Counted from the first letter of the stretch, positions 29,092 through 37,098 are shown. The stretch is 64,000 nucleotides of DNA from DATKHR01 sp036557365 (GCA_036557365.1 DATBHR010000098.1:124001-188000); one strand, 5' to 3'. Made by a program: numbers and translations. Notes: generated by a model not told the origin, from the sequence alone.

Positions 29092-30762
29092 ATGCCGGCT
29101 CCTTCAGCCGCACACCGATCGCACGCGCGCGGGATTGCGATGGTCATCGCCGTCATCGGCGTCGGAGTCCTGGTGGTCTGGATGGCGAAAGCCCGTCCGC
29201 TCTGGGTCGACGAGGAGATGCTGGCGCTCAACGTCCGCGATCGCACGATTGCGGGACTCGCAGGACCGCTCTGGCTGGATCAGAGCGCGCCGTTCGGCTG
29301 GCTGACGCTCGAACGGATGCTGATGCTGGCCTTCGGAACGGGTGAACGAGTCGTGCGGGCGCTGACGGTGACCTTCGGTATCGCGACGCTCTTCACGGCG
29401 TTGCGGATCGGACGCCGATGGATGTCGCCAATCGGCGCCGCTGTTCTCGTCGCGTTGTGCGCGTTCGGTCAGTGGATCGTGTTCTTCACCCTCGAGCTCA
29501 AACACTACTCTGCCGATACGTTCGGCGCGCTGCTCGTCCCTGCGGCGGGAGCCTGGGCGCTCGACGGAATCGCTCGACCGGATCGAGGCCGTCTTCGTCG
29601 CTGGTGGATTGTTGCGGCAATCGTGCTCTGGTTCAGCAACGGTGCGCTGTTCGTCACGCCAGCATGCGCGCTGCTGCTCTTTGCGTGCGTCTGGTACCGC
29701 GCCGGATATCGCGAGGCGCAGCGCTTTGCACTCGACGGCGTCATTTTCCTCGCATCGTTCGGTCTCTGCTACTTCGTCGTGTTGAGACATGCGCTCGCGA
29801 ATTCGTACCTGAAGACGTACTGGGCGTTTGCGTTTCCGCCGACATCCGAGGGCGCGACGGCAACGGTTCGATGGCTTGCAGGTCAGCCGATTCCGTTTGC
29901 GACCAAGCCTGTCGGCAGCAGCCTGCAGCAGTGGTTCTGGCTGACGTACCTCATCGGGATTGGCCTCGGCATCGTGCGCCGCTCTCCCCTCGCGCTGATG
30001 TTCGCGACGGTTCCAATCTCCGCGCTGGCGCTGGCAATCCTGCACGTCGTGCCGACGTTCGAACGGCTCGCCCTCTGGTCGGTACCGGCGCTTTACGTGG
30101 GCGTGGCGTTGTGCGCCGACGCCGCGCTCTGGCTCATTCAGAGGCGGCACATCAGAATCGTCTGCGTACCTCTCAGCCTGGCGACGGCGTTCGCGGTCCT
30201 TTGCGTCGCGGGCGATATCGTCGGACGCGGTCTTCGCGAGCTGGAGCTCCGGCCGCGGAGCAACTACGGCCTCGACGATCGCAGCAGCACGCGCTGGCTC
30301 CTGGCCAATCACCAACAAGGTGATGCGGTGCTGACGACGCACTACGGTCTCGCGGCGCTGTGGTGGTACGGCCGGATCAATATTGCCGACCAAGACCGCA
30401 GTGGACGGCTGGCGGACGGTTCGCCGATGTATGAGATCGGTCACGTCCTGTCCGGACCCGAATGCACATCGCCAACTCAGTCGCTCGACGCGGCCCTCGC
30501 GGGCCATCGTCGAGCCATCGTCTATCTGGGCTTTCGGTTGAATGTTTTGCCGGACTGGTTTGACACGTTCGCCCTCGACGAGCTGGCGCGACGGGGCGCG
30601 CTCGTTGGTTATAAGGAGTACGCTGAAGGCAGCCGCCTGGCGATCTTCGACCTGACGGCTGCTCCGACGCGCGCTGAACAGATTCCGCCGGGGAACGATG
30701 CGCCGCGCGATCCCGCTGCAATGACAGGCTGCGTCACCGCAACGGCGGCCAGGCGCTGGTGA
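29092..30762 (+). CDS. GT-C (ArnT/PMT-like) membrane glycosyltransferase
   Basis: A 556-residue protein with about ten transmembrane helices. After the first helix comes an acidic loop WVDEEMLALNVRDR; an Asp-Glu pair in this loop is typical of GT-C lipid-linked sugar transferases (ArnT, GT39, GT83). A second soluble part follows the last helix (about 400-556). It probably transfers a sugar from a polyprenyl-phosphate donor on the outer face of the membrane. ATG at 29092 is chosen because the open frame upstream runs through the ExeA gene in another phase. It lies 37 bp after that gene and 13 bp before the EF-P-like gene. The donor and acceptor are unknown. Confidence 0.75.
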   Translation: MPAPSAAHRSHARGIAMVIAVIGVGVLVVWMAKARPLWVDEEMLALNVRDRTIAGLAGPLWLDQSAPFGWLTLERMLMLAFGTGERVVRALTVTFGIATLFTALRIGRRWMSPIGAAVLVALCAFGQWIVFFTLELKHYSADTFGALLVPAAGAWALDGIARPDRGRLRRWWIVAAIVLWFSNGALFVTPACALLLFACVWYRAGYREAQRFALDGVIFLASFGLCYFVVLRHALANSYLKTYWAFAFPPTSEGATATVRWLAGQPIPFATKPVGSSLQQWFWLTYLIGIGLGIVRRSPLALMFATVPISALALAILHVVPTFERLALWSVPALYVGVALCADAALWLIQRRHIRIVCVPLSLATAFAVLCVAGDIVGRGLRELELRPRSNYGLDDRSSTRWLLANHQQGDAVLTTHYGLAALWWYGRINIADQDRSGRLADGSPMYEIGHVLSGPECTSPTQSLDAALAGHRRAIVYLGFRLNVLPDWFDTFALDELARRGALVGYKEYAEGSRLAIFDLTAAPTRAEQIPPGNDAPRDPAAMTGCVTATAARRW

Positions 30763-30775
30763 AGAAGGAGACTGG

Positions 30776-31351
30776 ATGCCCTCGAAGATTGAAGCGATCG
30801 AGATCAAGCGCAAGATGTTCTTCGAGTTCGAGCAGGCGCCGTACCACTGCCTCGATGTGGAGATTTCGAGGCCGACCGCCCGTGGCGGCCAGACCCTCGT
30901 CCGCATCAAGATGCGAAATCTCATCACGCGCGCCGTTTTCGACAAGACGTTCAAAGCGGGCGACAAGTTCGACGAGCCGGATCTGTCGCAGGTGTCCGCG
31001 TCATTCCTGTACTCCGATGCCGACGGCTACCACTTCATGGACCAGGACAGCTACGAGACGCTGACGATTCGAAGCGAAACGCTCGGCGACGATCGCCAGC
31101 TGCTCGTGGACAACGTGGCTGTCCAGATCCACAAGTACAACGGCAACCCGATAGGCATCCAGTTTCCGCCGCACGTCGAACTCACCGTCACGTACACGGA
31201 GCCAGGAGTCCGTGGAGATACGGCGAGCGGTGGCGTCACGAAGCTCGCGAAGCTCGAAACCGGATTGGAAATCCGCGTGCCGCTGTTCATCAAGGAAGGC
31301 GAGAAGGTCAAGGTTCACACCGAGACTCGGGAGTTCGCTGGCCGTGCCTAG
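30776..31351 (+). CDS. efpL: Elongation factor P-like protein, EfpL/YeiP type
   Basis: A 191-residue, three-domain translation factor that relieves ribosomes stalled on difficult sequences such as polyproline. The domain I loop reads SRPTARGGQTL with Arg36 at the tip, matching the PTARG loop of YeiP/EfpL rather than the PGKGQ loop of canonical EF-P, so lysine modification by EpmA is not expected. Domains II/III retain YHFMDQDSYE, KYNGNPIGIQFP and the C-terminal ETGLEIRVPLFIKEGEKV. A strong ribosome site (AAGGAG at 30765-30770) lies 5 nt before the ATG. The beta-lactamase start codon overlaps its end. Family placement rests on the loop and overall pattern; a diverged EF-P is the alternative. 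Confidence 0.85.
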   Translation: MPSKIEAIEIKRKMFFEFEQAPYHCLDVEISRPTARGGQTLVRIKMRNLITRAVFDKTFKAGDKFDEPDLSQVSASFLYSDADGYHFMDQDSYETLTIRSETLGDDRQLLVDNVAVQIHKYNGNPIGIQFPPHVELTVTYTEPGVRGDTASGGVTKLAKLETGLEIRVPLFIKEGEKVKVHTETREFAGRA

Positions 31352-32228
31352 CACGGACGGCGGGCGTCGATCGTTTCTCGGAACGTGTTTGGCTTTCGCG
31401 GCTGTCGGAAGGCTGACGATCACGGCGGCCGACGACGTCCAGCAGGAGCTTTCGGATATTGAGCGCCGCGTGGGCGGCCGCCTCGGCGTCGCAATCGTCG
31501 ATACGCGCAACGGTCAACAGATCCTGCACCGCGCGAACGAGCGGTTTCCGATGTGCAGCACGTTCAAGCTGCTCGCCGCAGGCGCTGTTCTTGCGCGCGT
31601 CGATCGCGGCGAAGAGCGGCTCGATCGGCGCATCGCGTACACGAGCGCCGATCTTCTCGAGTACGCGCCCGTGACCCGCGCTCGCGTCGCCGACGGCAGC
31701 ATGAGCGTCGTCGACCTCGCGGCTGCAGCGGTTACCGTCAGCGACAACACGGCGGGAAACCTGCTGCTCTCGACGATCAGTGGACCTGCCGGACTCACCG
31801 CCTGGATTCGCTCGCTGGGCGATACGGTTACGCGACTGGATCGCAACGAGCCGACGCTCAACGAAGGAGCGCCTGGCGATCCGCGCGACACCACGTCACC
31901 ATCCGCCATCGTCGGGTCGATGAGGAAGCTGTTGGTCGAGAATGTCCTGACGGCGTCGTCGAAGCAGCGACTGATCGAATGGATGGTCGCGAGCACCACG
32001 GGTACCGCGTTGCTTCGATCGTCGATCCCGACGGCGTGGCGCGCCGGTGACAAGTCGGGTCGCGGCGGGCACGGATCGACCAACGACCTCGGTGTCTTCT
32101 GGCCGCCGGATGAGCATCCGATTCTCGTCGCGTCGTTCGTGACGGATTCTTCGCGCGATCTCGCCGAACGCGAACGGGCGCTCGCGGGAATCGGACGCAT
32201 CGCCGCGGCGATTCGTGCGCGCGCCTAG
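31344..32228 (+). CDS. Class A beta-lactamase
   Basis: A 294-residue serine beta-lactamase with all four family motifs: Ser72-x-x-Lys75 (CSTFK, preceded by Cys71), Ser133-Asp-Asn (SDN), Glu169 in NEPTLN (omega-loop general base) and Lys237-Ser-Gly (KSG in place of KTG). A twin-arginine signal (GGRRSFLGT, about residues 6-14) suggests Tat export, as for several class A enzymes. GTG at 31344 is chosen because it puts this signal at the N-terminus; it overlaps the efpL stop by 8 bp. The frame is open further upstream only through efpL. Length is normal for the class. Which beta-lactams it hydrolyses cannot be deduced. Confidence 0.93.
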   Translation: MPSTDGGRRSFLGTCLAFAAVGRLTITAADDVQQELSDIERRVGGRLGVAIVDTRNGQQILHRANERFPMCSTFKLLAAGAVLARVDRGEERLDRRIAYTSADLLEYAPVTRARVADGSMSVVDLAAAAVTVSDNTAGNLLLSTISGPAGLTAWIRSLGDTVTRLDRNEPTLNEGAPGDPRDTTSPSAIVGSMRKLLVENVLTASSKQRLIEWMVASTTGTALLRSSIPTAWRAGDKSGRGGHGSTNDLGVFWPPDEHPILVASFVTDSSRDLAERERALAGIGRIAAAIRARA

Positions 32229-32243
32229 CCGAGCTCACACGTT

Positions 32244-32570
32244 ATGGAACATCCAGTCGTCATCCGGCCTGCGGATCACGCGATATGGCGTCACGACAAG
32301 ATGGGCAAGAGCACCATCTTCGAATCGGAACGCGTATTGATCGGTTTGAATGGATTCGAGCCGGGCCAATCCCACGAACTTCACGCTCACGCCGGCATGG
32401 ACAAGCTGTACTACGTGATTGAAGGAGCTGGTGTATTCCTTCTTGAAGGACGTGAACTCGACATGAAGGCCGGCGAGATGCTCGTCGCGCCGGATGGAGT
32501 GCCGCACGGCATACGAAACACGGGACCGCAACGACTGCTTGTCCTCGCCGTTCTCGCGCCCGCTCCCTGA
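32244..32570 (+). CDS. Small cupin domain protein
   Basis: A 108-residue single-domain cupin. The first cupin motif is recognisable as GFEPGQSHELHAHAGMDKLYYVIEG with the metal-binding His-x-His followed by acidic and Tyr residues; the second motif is PDGVPHGIRNTG with its single His. Such proteins bind one divalent metal and act as small dioxygenases, isomerases or sensors; no substrate can be named. It starts 15 bp after the beta-lactamase on the same strand, so it may be the last gene of that run. Confidence 0.85.
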   Translation: MEHPVVIRPADHAIWRHDKMGKSTIFESERVLIGLNGFEPGQSHELHAHAGMDKLYYVIEGAGVFLLEGRELDMKAGEMLVAPDGVPHGIRNTGPQRLLVLAVLAPAP

Positions 32571-32672
32571 AAATCGGCGGCGTCAGTCGCGCCACGAAGG
32601 CGCGAACGAAAGATCGACGGGTTCGTGTTCACGCTTCGTGGCGCTGAATCAATCTGAGTCTACAAACGCGCG

Positions 32673-32849
32673 CTAGGGTCGTCGTCCGGGGTGGGCCGGA
32701 TCTTCTCTACCCTTTTCCGGCGGAGTGCCTGGGCTCGGCTTCTTTTCCTGCCCGGGATTCTGCCACGGCTGTCCGCCCTGCCCCGGTTGACCTTGCGGCT
32801 GCCCTGTCGGCTTCTGATGCGGATCGCCCATCGGTTTCTGATCTGTCAT
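32673..32849 (-). CDS. Small Pro/Gln/Gly-rich disordered protein
   Basis: A 58-residue protein made almost wholly of Pro, Gln, Gly, Lys and Glu (for example QPQGQPGQGGQPWQNPGQEK), with no hydrophobic core. It is therefore expected to be unstructured. ATG at 32849 is chosen because it is preceded by an excellent ribosome site on this strand (GGAGGA, 4 nt before the ATG, at about 32854-32859), which is the main evidence that it is a real gene. The open frame reaches 32939 but that part has no similar composition. It stands alone between a cupin and a metallo-hydrolase. Function unknown; a stress-protective hydrophilin-like role is only a guess. Confidence 0.65.
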   Translation of the reverse strand: MTDQKPMGDPHQKPTGQPQGQPGQGGQPWQNPGQEKKPSPGTPPEKGREDPAHPGRRP

Positions 32850-32978
32850 CGTTTCCTCCTGTGGCCACGATGGCCAGGAGGATTCAGAGCAACATCCGGA
32901 CCGGTGGGCATTTGGGAGCCCGTCTATTACCCGACTCAACTAGATCCGTGCGGGCTCGTGTGTTTGCGTGCTCGACGT

Positions 32979-33998
32979 TTATTGCGCGTGACTGAGACCG
33001 GCCTGCGCGCATTCCTCGACCACGGTCAGGTAGCGTTGAACAGCGTCTTTGCCGATGACATACGGATTCGGATCTCCGGGCTTGCGCCGCTCGAGCGCGG
33101 GCAACTTGGTTTTCGACCCGTCGAAGATCGTGTGATTCGAAATGAGGACATCGGCGCCGGCTTTTGCCGTGATGTCCTTGAAGCGACGCGCTGACGCACT
33201 GTAGGTTTCGAACCAGAACTTGATCGGGCGTTCGGGCGTGACGTAGCTCGCCGGATTCTGCATCCAGTTGAACGCCGTTCCGCCCCACGTCGCGGCAACG
33301 TGTGGTTCGCCGTGGTCCTTCACCGGAAATACCGTCGAGAGCGTACCGAGCGTGTGACCCGGCGTCGCGTAGATCGTGACGGTCGTATCGCCGAGCGTCA
33401 GCCGCTGACCGTCGACGGCAACCATGTCGCGCCGCGGCTTCGTGCCGTTCGATCGGTCGAGAAGGTCCCAGTCCGCCGCACTCAGGATGACGTGCGCGTT
33501 GAACTTGTCCTGGAGGTATTTCGCGCCGCCGGAATGATCCGCGTGTCCGTGGCTGATGATCACGTACTTGATCGTGGCCGGATCGAGGCCAAGCTTCTTC
33601 AAACCGCCGGCGACTTCGTCGTCCACGGAATAGTCGAAGATGGCGTCGATGAGGATGATGCCGGCCGACGTGGTCAACGCCCAGACGGAATATTCAGTCT
33701 GGCCGAGGAAATAGAGATTGTCGAAGACCTTCGCGGGTTCGGCGTGCCACGTCTCGCGCGGCGGTGGGCCCGGCGGGCGCGGTGTGGCGCCACGAGCGGT
33801 GCGCGGAGCAGCAGGTGTCTGCGGCACCGCCTCGGCGCAGACGCGATTGAAGACTCCGACGAAATCGGTCCCGGCAGCAGCCTTCGCCGCAGCGACATGC
33901 GCGTCCGCCGTTCCAGACTGCGCGTGCACGGCCAGGCGATCGAGGGCAAGAAGAGAGACAGCCGCCACAGCGACGGCGATGGCAAATCGCTTCGTCAT
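32979..33998 (-). CDS. MBL-fold metallo-hydrolase, subclass B3 beta-lactamase-like, exported
   Basis: A 339-residue protein with a signal peptide (about residues 5-27, ending AVHAQ) and a Pro-rich linker (about 62-80). A metallo-beta-lactamase fold follows. Zinc ligands are visible: HGHADHSGG (HxHxDH), the His of ATPGHTLGT, and the His of SNHTIFD near the C-terminus. This arrangement, lacking a bridging Cys, is that of subclass B3 enzymes and their many non-lactamase relatives. It may hydrolyse beta-lactams or another ester/amide; sequence alone does not decide. It lies 0.75 kb from a class A beta-lactamase on the opposite strand. Confidence 0.88.
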   Translation of the reverse strand: MTKRFAIAVAVAAVSLLALDRLAVHAQSGTADAHVAAAKAAAGTDFVGVFNRVCAEAVPQTPAAPRTARGATPRPPGPPPRETWHAEPAKVFDNLYFLGQTEYSVWALTTSAGIILIDAIFDYSVDDEVAGGLKKLGLDPATIKYVIISHGHADHSGGAKYLQDKFNAHVILSAADWDLLDRSNGTKPRRDMVAVDGQRLTLGDTTVTIYATPGHTLGTLSTVFPVKDHGEPHVAATWGGTAFNWMQNPASYVTPERPIKFWFETYSASARRFKDITAKAGADVLISNHTIFDGSKTKLPALERRKPGDPNPYVIGKDAVQRYLTVVEECAQAGLSHAQ

Positions 33999-34043
33999 GG
34001 CGGCTGATTCTGCATCCGGACGCGTCCGGCCGCAAGAAAGGAA

Positions 34044-35123
34044 TTACAAAGCGGTCGGCTTCGGACGGACTGCGTTCGGCAACGCGAGGCGATTGTCCCT
34101 GGTGACGTAGCTGATCTGCAGGTTGTAGTTGTTCGGCGTGTTCGTGTGATAGCTCTTGAACGCGGCCACGTGAATCTCGTCGCCGGTCGACGTATCGATC
34201 TGCGCGCGCAGGCCACGCTTCTCGAGCTCCGCCTTCACGCCGTCCGTGTCCCACGGCTGGATGCCGAGCGAAATGTGATCGATGCCGAGCCGGCGGGCGG
34301 ATCGGGGTCCGGCGCCATTGTTCGGGTCGAGCGGATTGCCACCGCGGATGATGATGTCGCCGACGTCACCAATCAGGCACTCGTTCTGGCTACCCTCGTC
34401 GTAGGTTTCTTTCCATCCGAGCAGGTTGCAGTAGAACGACGCGCTTCGCTTGTAGTCGCTCGCACCGAACGAGAGGTGATCGAGCCACACGGTCTTCCAA
34501 CCGGTCGGCGCAAACGGCGTGGCAACGGCCAGTCTGGCGCTCGCAGGCTTGGTCTTCCGGCTCCTGGTCAATCCGCGGCCGTTGCTGATCTGCAGATCGA
34601 ATCCGTCCGGATCCTTGACGCGAAAGCTCTCGAAGCCGTCGGCGCCGTTGTCGGCGACCGGCGACAGTCCTCGCTTCCGGAGCTCTGCTTCGACGGCTTT
34701 GGCGTTCCACGGCTCGATGTCGAAACAGAACGACTCGACGACCGCCGTCACGGGACCGTTGCGGCCGCCGCCTTCGAATGTGCTTGCCGGCGCCTGCCTG
34801 AAGATCACCGATCCCCAGTCACCAATGTCCAGAACGGCCTGCTTGCCATCATCGCTCCTGAGCGTCCAGCCCATGAGTGCAATGTAGAAGGCCGCTTCCT
34901 TCTGATAGTCGGCGACGCGGAACATCAAGTGATCGAGCGAGACGGTTTTCCAACCCGTCGGCGCGAACACCGCCGCGATCGGTGTCGTATTGCACGCCGG
35001 CGTTCCGAATGCACGCATGCAGCGTCCCTGCGCGAGCAGAGACACAGGCGCGCCCGCCATCGCCACACCCGCCGCGCGCAGCAGCTGGCGGCGCGAGAGC
35101 GTCGCGCGATCGTTGTTCTTCAT
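34044..35123 (-). CDS. Tat-exported protein with two VOC (glyoxalase-fold) domains
   Basis: A 359-residue protein with a twin-arginine signal (LSRRQLLRAAGVAMAGAP). Two homologous vicinal-oxygen-chelate domains follow (about 55-175 and 195-355). Both begin with the near-identical FAPTGWKTVSLDHL / FAPTGWKTVWLDHL and contain LMGWTLRSDD or LLGWKETYDE. Metal-type His and Glu positions (the His of LDHL/IDHI) are kept. The tandem suggests internal duplication. VOC proteins include glyoxalases, extradiol dioxygenases and binding proteins; an exported one is unusual and its substrate is unknown. It is the probable upstream neighbour of the B3-like hydrolase on the same strand (45 bp gap). Confidence 0.85.
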   Translation of the reverse strand: MKNNDRATLSRRQLLRAAGVAMAGAPVSLLAQGRCMRAFGTPACNTTPIAAVFAPTGWKTVSLDHLMFRVADYQKEAAFYIALMGWTLRSDDGKQAVLDIGDWGSVIFRQAPASTFEGGGRNGPVTAVVESFCFDIEPWNAKAVEAELRKRGLSPVADNGADGFESFRVKDPDGFDLQISNGRGLTRSRKTKPASARLAVATPFAPTGWKTVWLDHLSFGASDYKRSASFYCNLLGWKETYDEGSQNECLIGDVGDIIIRGGNPLDPNNGAGPRSARRLGIDHISLGIQPWDTDGVKAELEKRGLRAQIDTSTGDEIHVAAFKSYHTNTPNNYNLQISYVTRDNRLALPNAVRPKPTAL

Positions 35124-35246
35124 GTCATCCCTTCCGAGTCACGATCGGCCACGAATCATCTGAAGTAGCCGCATTGCGGTCCATTCTATCGTCGCGAGCG
35201 TCATAGTTTACCTATGGCGCGCCGTGTTACCGTGGATCGACAGCCT

Positions 35247-36413
35247 ATGCGCCGGTTTCTGTTTTCTTTCTGCCTGTCGATCGCCGTTTTCGGCATGCTC
35301 CTGAGCAGCGATGCCACCGCGCAGAATCCACCGCTCGCCGGTGCCTGGAGCCTCAACCGCGCGCAGAGCGAGGTGCCGCAGGATCTCGGCTTCAGCGTGA
35401 ACTGGCTGCCCTCGCAGGGCGGAAGCGGTGGAAGCGACCAGCCCAGCGGGTCAAGTGGCGGCGGTGGAGGACGCGGGCGGCGCGGTTCTGGCGGCGGCGG
35501 ACGCGGCGGCGCCGCGGGCGCGTTTGCCACGACGAGAGAGAGCTACGAAGACGCCCGGCGCGTCCAGCTCCTCACCGGCGAAGCACGCAATCCTCCCACG
35601 CGACTGACGATCGTTGACACGACCGCGTCCGTGACGATGACCAACGAGCTCGGTCAATCTCGCACCGTGCACCCCACCGGGCATCAGGAGTCGGTGGAAA
35701 TTCAGGGCGTCGGATTCGCCGTGACGACCAAACGCGACGGCGACCAGCTCGTCGTCACCTACAACGTCGAACAAGGACGAGAGATCCGCTACACCTTTTC
35801 ACGCTCGTCGAGTGCTCCGCAGCTGATCGTGGACGTCGAGTTTCTGGAGCACGGTTCCGGCGACAAGGCGAAGCTGGTGTACGACTCGGGCGTCGCGTCA
35901 GAAACCGCGTCCGCCCCGCCTGCATCGGCGCCAGGTTCCGCGTCCGGAACACCTCCGCCCGCACCAGCGACGCCTTCGGAGAAATTCGACGAGCGGCCGG
36001 GCGCTGAATTGAAGGGGCTTCAGAGCCTGGGCGTTCTCGTCGAGGACCTGAGCAGCCAGGCGGTCTCGTGCGGGTTGAATCACGACGCGCTCGAAGGAGC
36101 GTTGTCGAAGCGGTTGACGGACGGCGGCTTCACGGTCCGCAGGAATTCTGACGAGGACACCTACCTGTACGTCAACGTGATGACGAGCACGCTGCCGAAC
36201 GGCACGTGCGTGTCGCGATACGACGCGTTCCTCTACACGCACGCGACGGCCAAGCTGTCGTATCGCGATCAGCCCGTGCTCGTGCAGGTGTCGCTGATGC
36301 ATCGCGGCGGCATCGGCAGCAGTGCGCCGACCGCGCATGCAGCCGCCGTCTCGCGCGGCCTCGAGAGCTACGTGGACGTGTTCATCACGCAAATCCGCAA
36401 CGCGAACAAGTAG
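35247..36413 (+). CDS. Secreted Gly/Arg-rich protein of unknown function
   Basis: A 388-residue exported protein not recognised as a named family. The signal peptide (about residues 3-26, ending DATAQ) is followed by GAWSLNRAQSEVP, a start typical of many secreted acidobacterial proteins. A Gly/Arg/Ser low-complexity region (about 60-95) comes next. A beta-rich domain (about 95-235) contains TRLTIVDTTASVTMTNELG. After a Pro/Ala/Ser linker, a C-terminal alpha/beta domain (about 255-388) includes GVLVEDLSSQAVSCGL. ATG at 35247 is preferred because it puts the signal peptide at the N-terminus; ATG at 35214 is also in frame. No catalytic motif is apparent. Confidence 0.8.
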   Translation: MRRFLFSFCLSIAVFGMLLSSDATAQNPPLAGAWSLNRAQSEVPQDLGFSVNWLPSQGGSGGSDQPSGSSGGGGGRGRRGSGGGGRGGAAGAFATTRESYEDARRVQLLTGEARNPPTRLTIVDTTASVTMTNELGQSRTVHPTGHQESVEIQGVGFAVTTKRDGDQLVVTYNVEQGREIRYTFSRSSSAPQLIVDVEFLEHGSGDKAKLVYDSGVASETASAPPASAPGSASGTPPPAPATPSEKFDERPGAELKGLQSLGVLVEDLSSQAVSCGLNHDALEGALSKRLTDGGFTVRRNSDEDTYLYVNVMTSTLPNGTCVSRYDAFLYTHATAKLSYRDQPVLVQVSLMHRGGIGSSAPTAHAAAVSRGLESYVDVFITQIRNANK

Positions 36414-36443
36414 CGTTCCGGCCGTCGCGCTGAACTCGTCCAA

Positions 36444-36716
36444 CTAGCGCTCCGTTGAGGTGGTTCGGAACGCGCCCGGATCGTCGATCACGAACAGCCA
36501 GCGGCCGTCCTGTTGAAGACGGACGGTTTCCATGCTCTGGCCCTCGCGCTGAATCGGCTCACCGTCGGCCGACGATGCGCGCCACGTCCAGCGGCTTTGC
36601 AGCATCGCGAGATTGCCAGCGCGCACCACTTTGATCGTCCTCATCTCGATCGTGGGACCGAGAGCGAAGAGGATTCGATACGCTTCGCGAATCGCGTCGG
36701 CGTCATTATGGCTCAC
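36444..36716 (-). pseudogene. SnoaL-like / DUF4440 fragment lacking its N-terminal half
   Basis: A 90-residue reading frame from a GTG at 36716. It resembles only the C-terminal half of SnoaL-like (NTF2-fold) proteins: AIREAYRILFALGPTIEM, LAMLQSRWTWR, and the ending GRWLFVIDDPGAF. The family normally has a further 40-50 residues with an N-terminal helix and an active-site strand. Those are not found in any minus-strand frame upstream, where the ArsR operators lie instead. A truncated remnant is therefore likely, although a short functional form cannot be excluded. The open frame continues antisense through the ArsR gene without family similarity. Confidence 0.6.
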
Positions 36717-36739
36717 GTCGCGCCTGTGCTTGACGTGAG

Positions 36740-36779
36740 GTAACCGATTGGTTACGGTTTGAGGTAACCGTATGGTTAC
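36740..36779 (+). promoter_or_regulatory. Tandem ArsR-type operators overlapping the ArsR start codon
   Basis: Two perfect palindromes with identical arms, GTAACC-GATT-GGTTAC (36740-36755) and GTAACC-GTAT-GGTTAC (36764-36779), stand 24 bp apart (centre to centre). The ATG of the ArsR gene (36772) lies within the second. A TTGACG -35-like box is at 36730-36735. Bound regulator would cover both promoter and translation start, which indicates tight autorepression of the ArsR-SRPBCC pair and perhaps a leaderless or very short mRNA. Sequence is read directly; regulator binding is inferred. Confidence 0.75.
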
Positions 36780-37098
36780 TGCTGCTGCCCGCCGCGACGT
36801 CGTCTTTCGCGCCATCGCCGACCCGACGCGGCGCGAGATCCTTCGGCTCCTCCGCGGCGGCCAGCGCAGCGTGGGCGATCTCGCGTCGAACTTCAAGCAG
36901 AGCCGGCCCGCCATTTCCAAACATCTGCGACTGCTGCGTTCAGCCGGACTGGTCGTCACCCATGAACGAGGCGCCACGCGGGTCTGCCAGCTGAATGCAA
37001 AGCCATTGCGGGCCGTGGACACGTGGCTGCGCGACTACGAGGCGTTCTGGAGCGAGTCGCTGCGTCACCTCAAACGTTACGTCGAGGGAAAATCATGA
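36772..37098 (+). CDS. ArsR-family transcriptional regulator (SRPBCC-linked)
   Basis: A 108-residue winged-helix repressor. It begins with the ArsR signature FRAIADPTRREILRLL, followed by the recognition helix region FKQSRPAISKHLRLLRSAGLV and wing VTHERGATRVCQL. There is no Cys pair of the metal-sensing CVC type, so a metal effector is unlikely. This is the subfamily found next to AHSA1/SRPBCC genes. It overlaps the SRPBCC gene by 4 bp. Two perfect palindromes cover its start, pointing to autorepression. Confidence 0.92.
   Translation: MVTAAARRDVVFRAIADPTRREILRLLRGGQRSVGDLASNFKQSRPAISKHLRLLRSAGLVVTHERGATRVCQLNAKPLRAVDTWLRDYEAFWSESLRHLKRYVEGKS

Noticed and set aside
35202..35216. CATAG-TTTAC-CTATG inverted repeat before the Gly-rich secreted protein
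   Set aside because: Short arms in a compositionally AT-rich spot, with no matching -35 box; kept out of the feature list.
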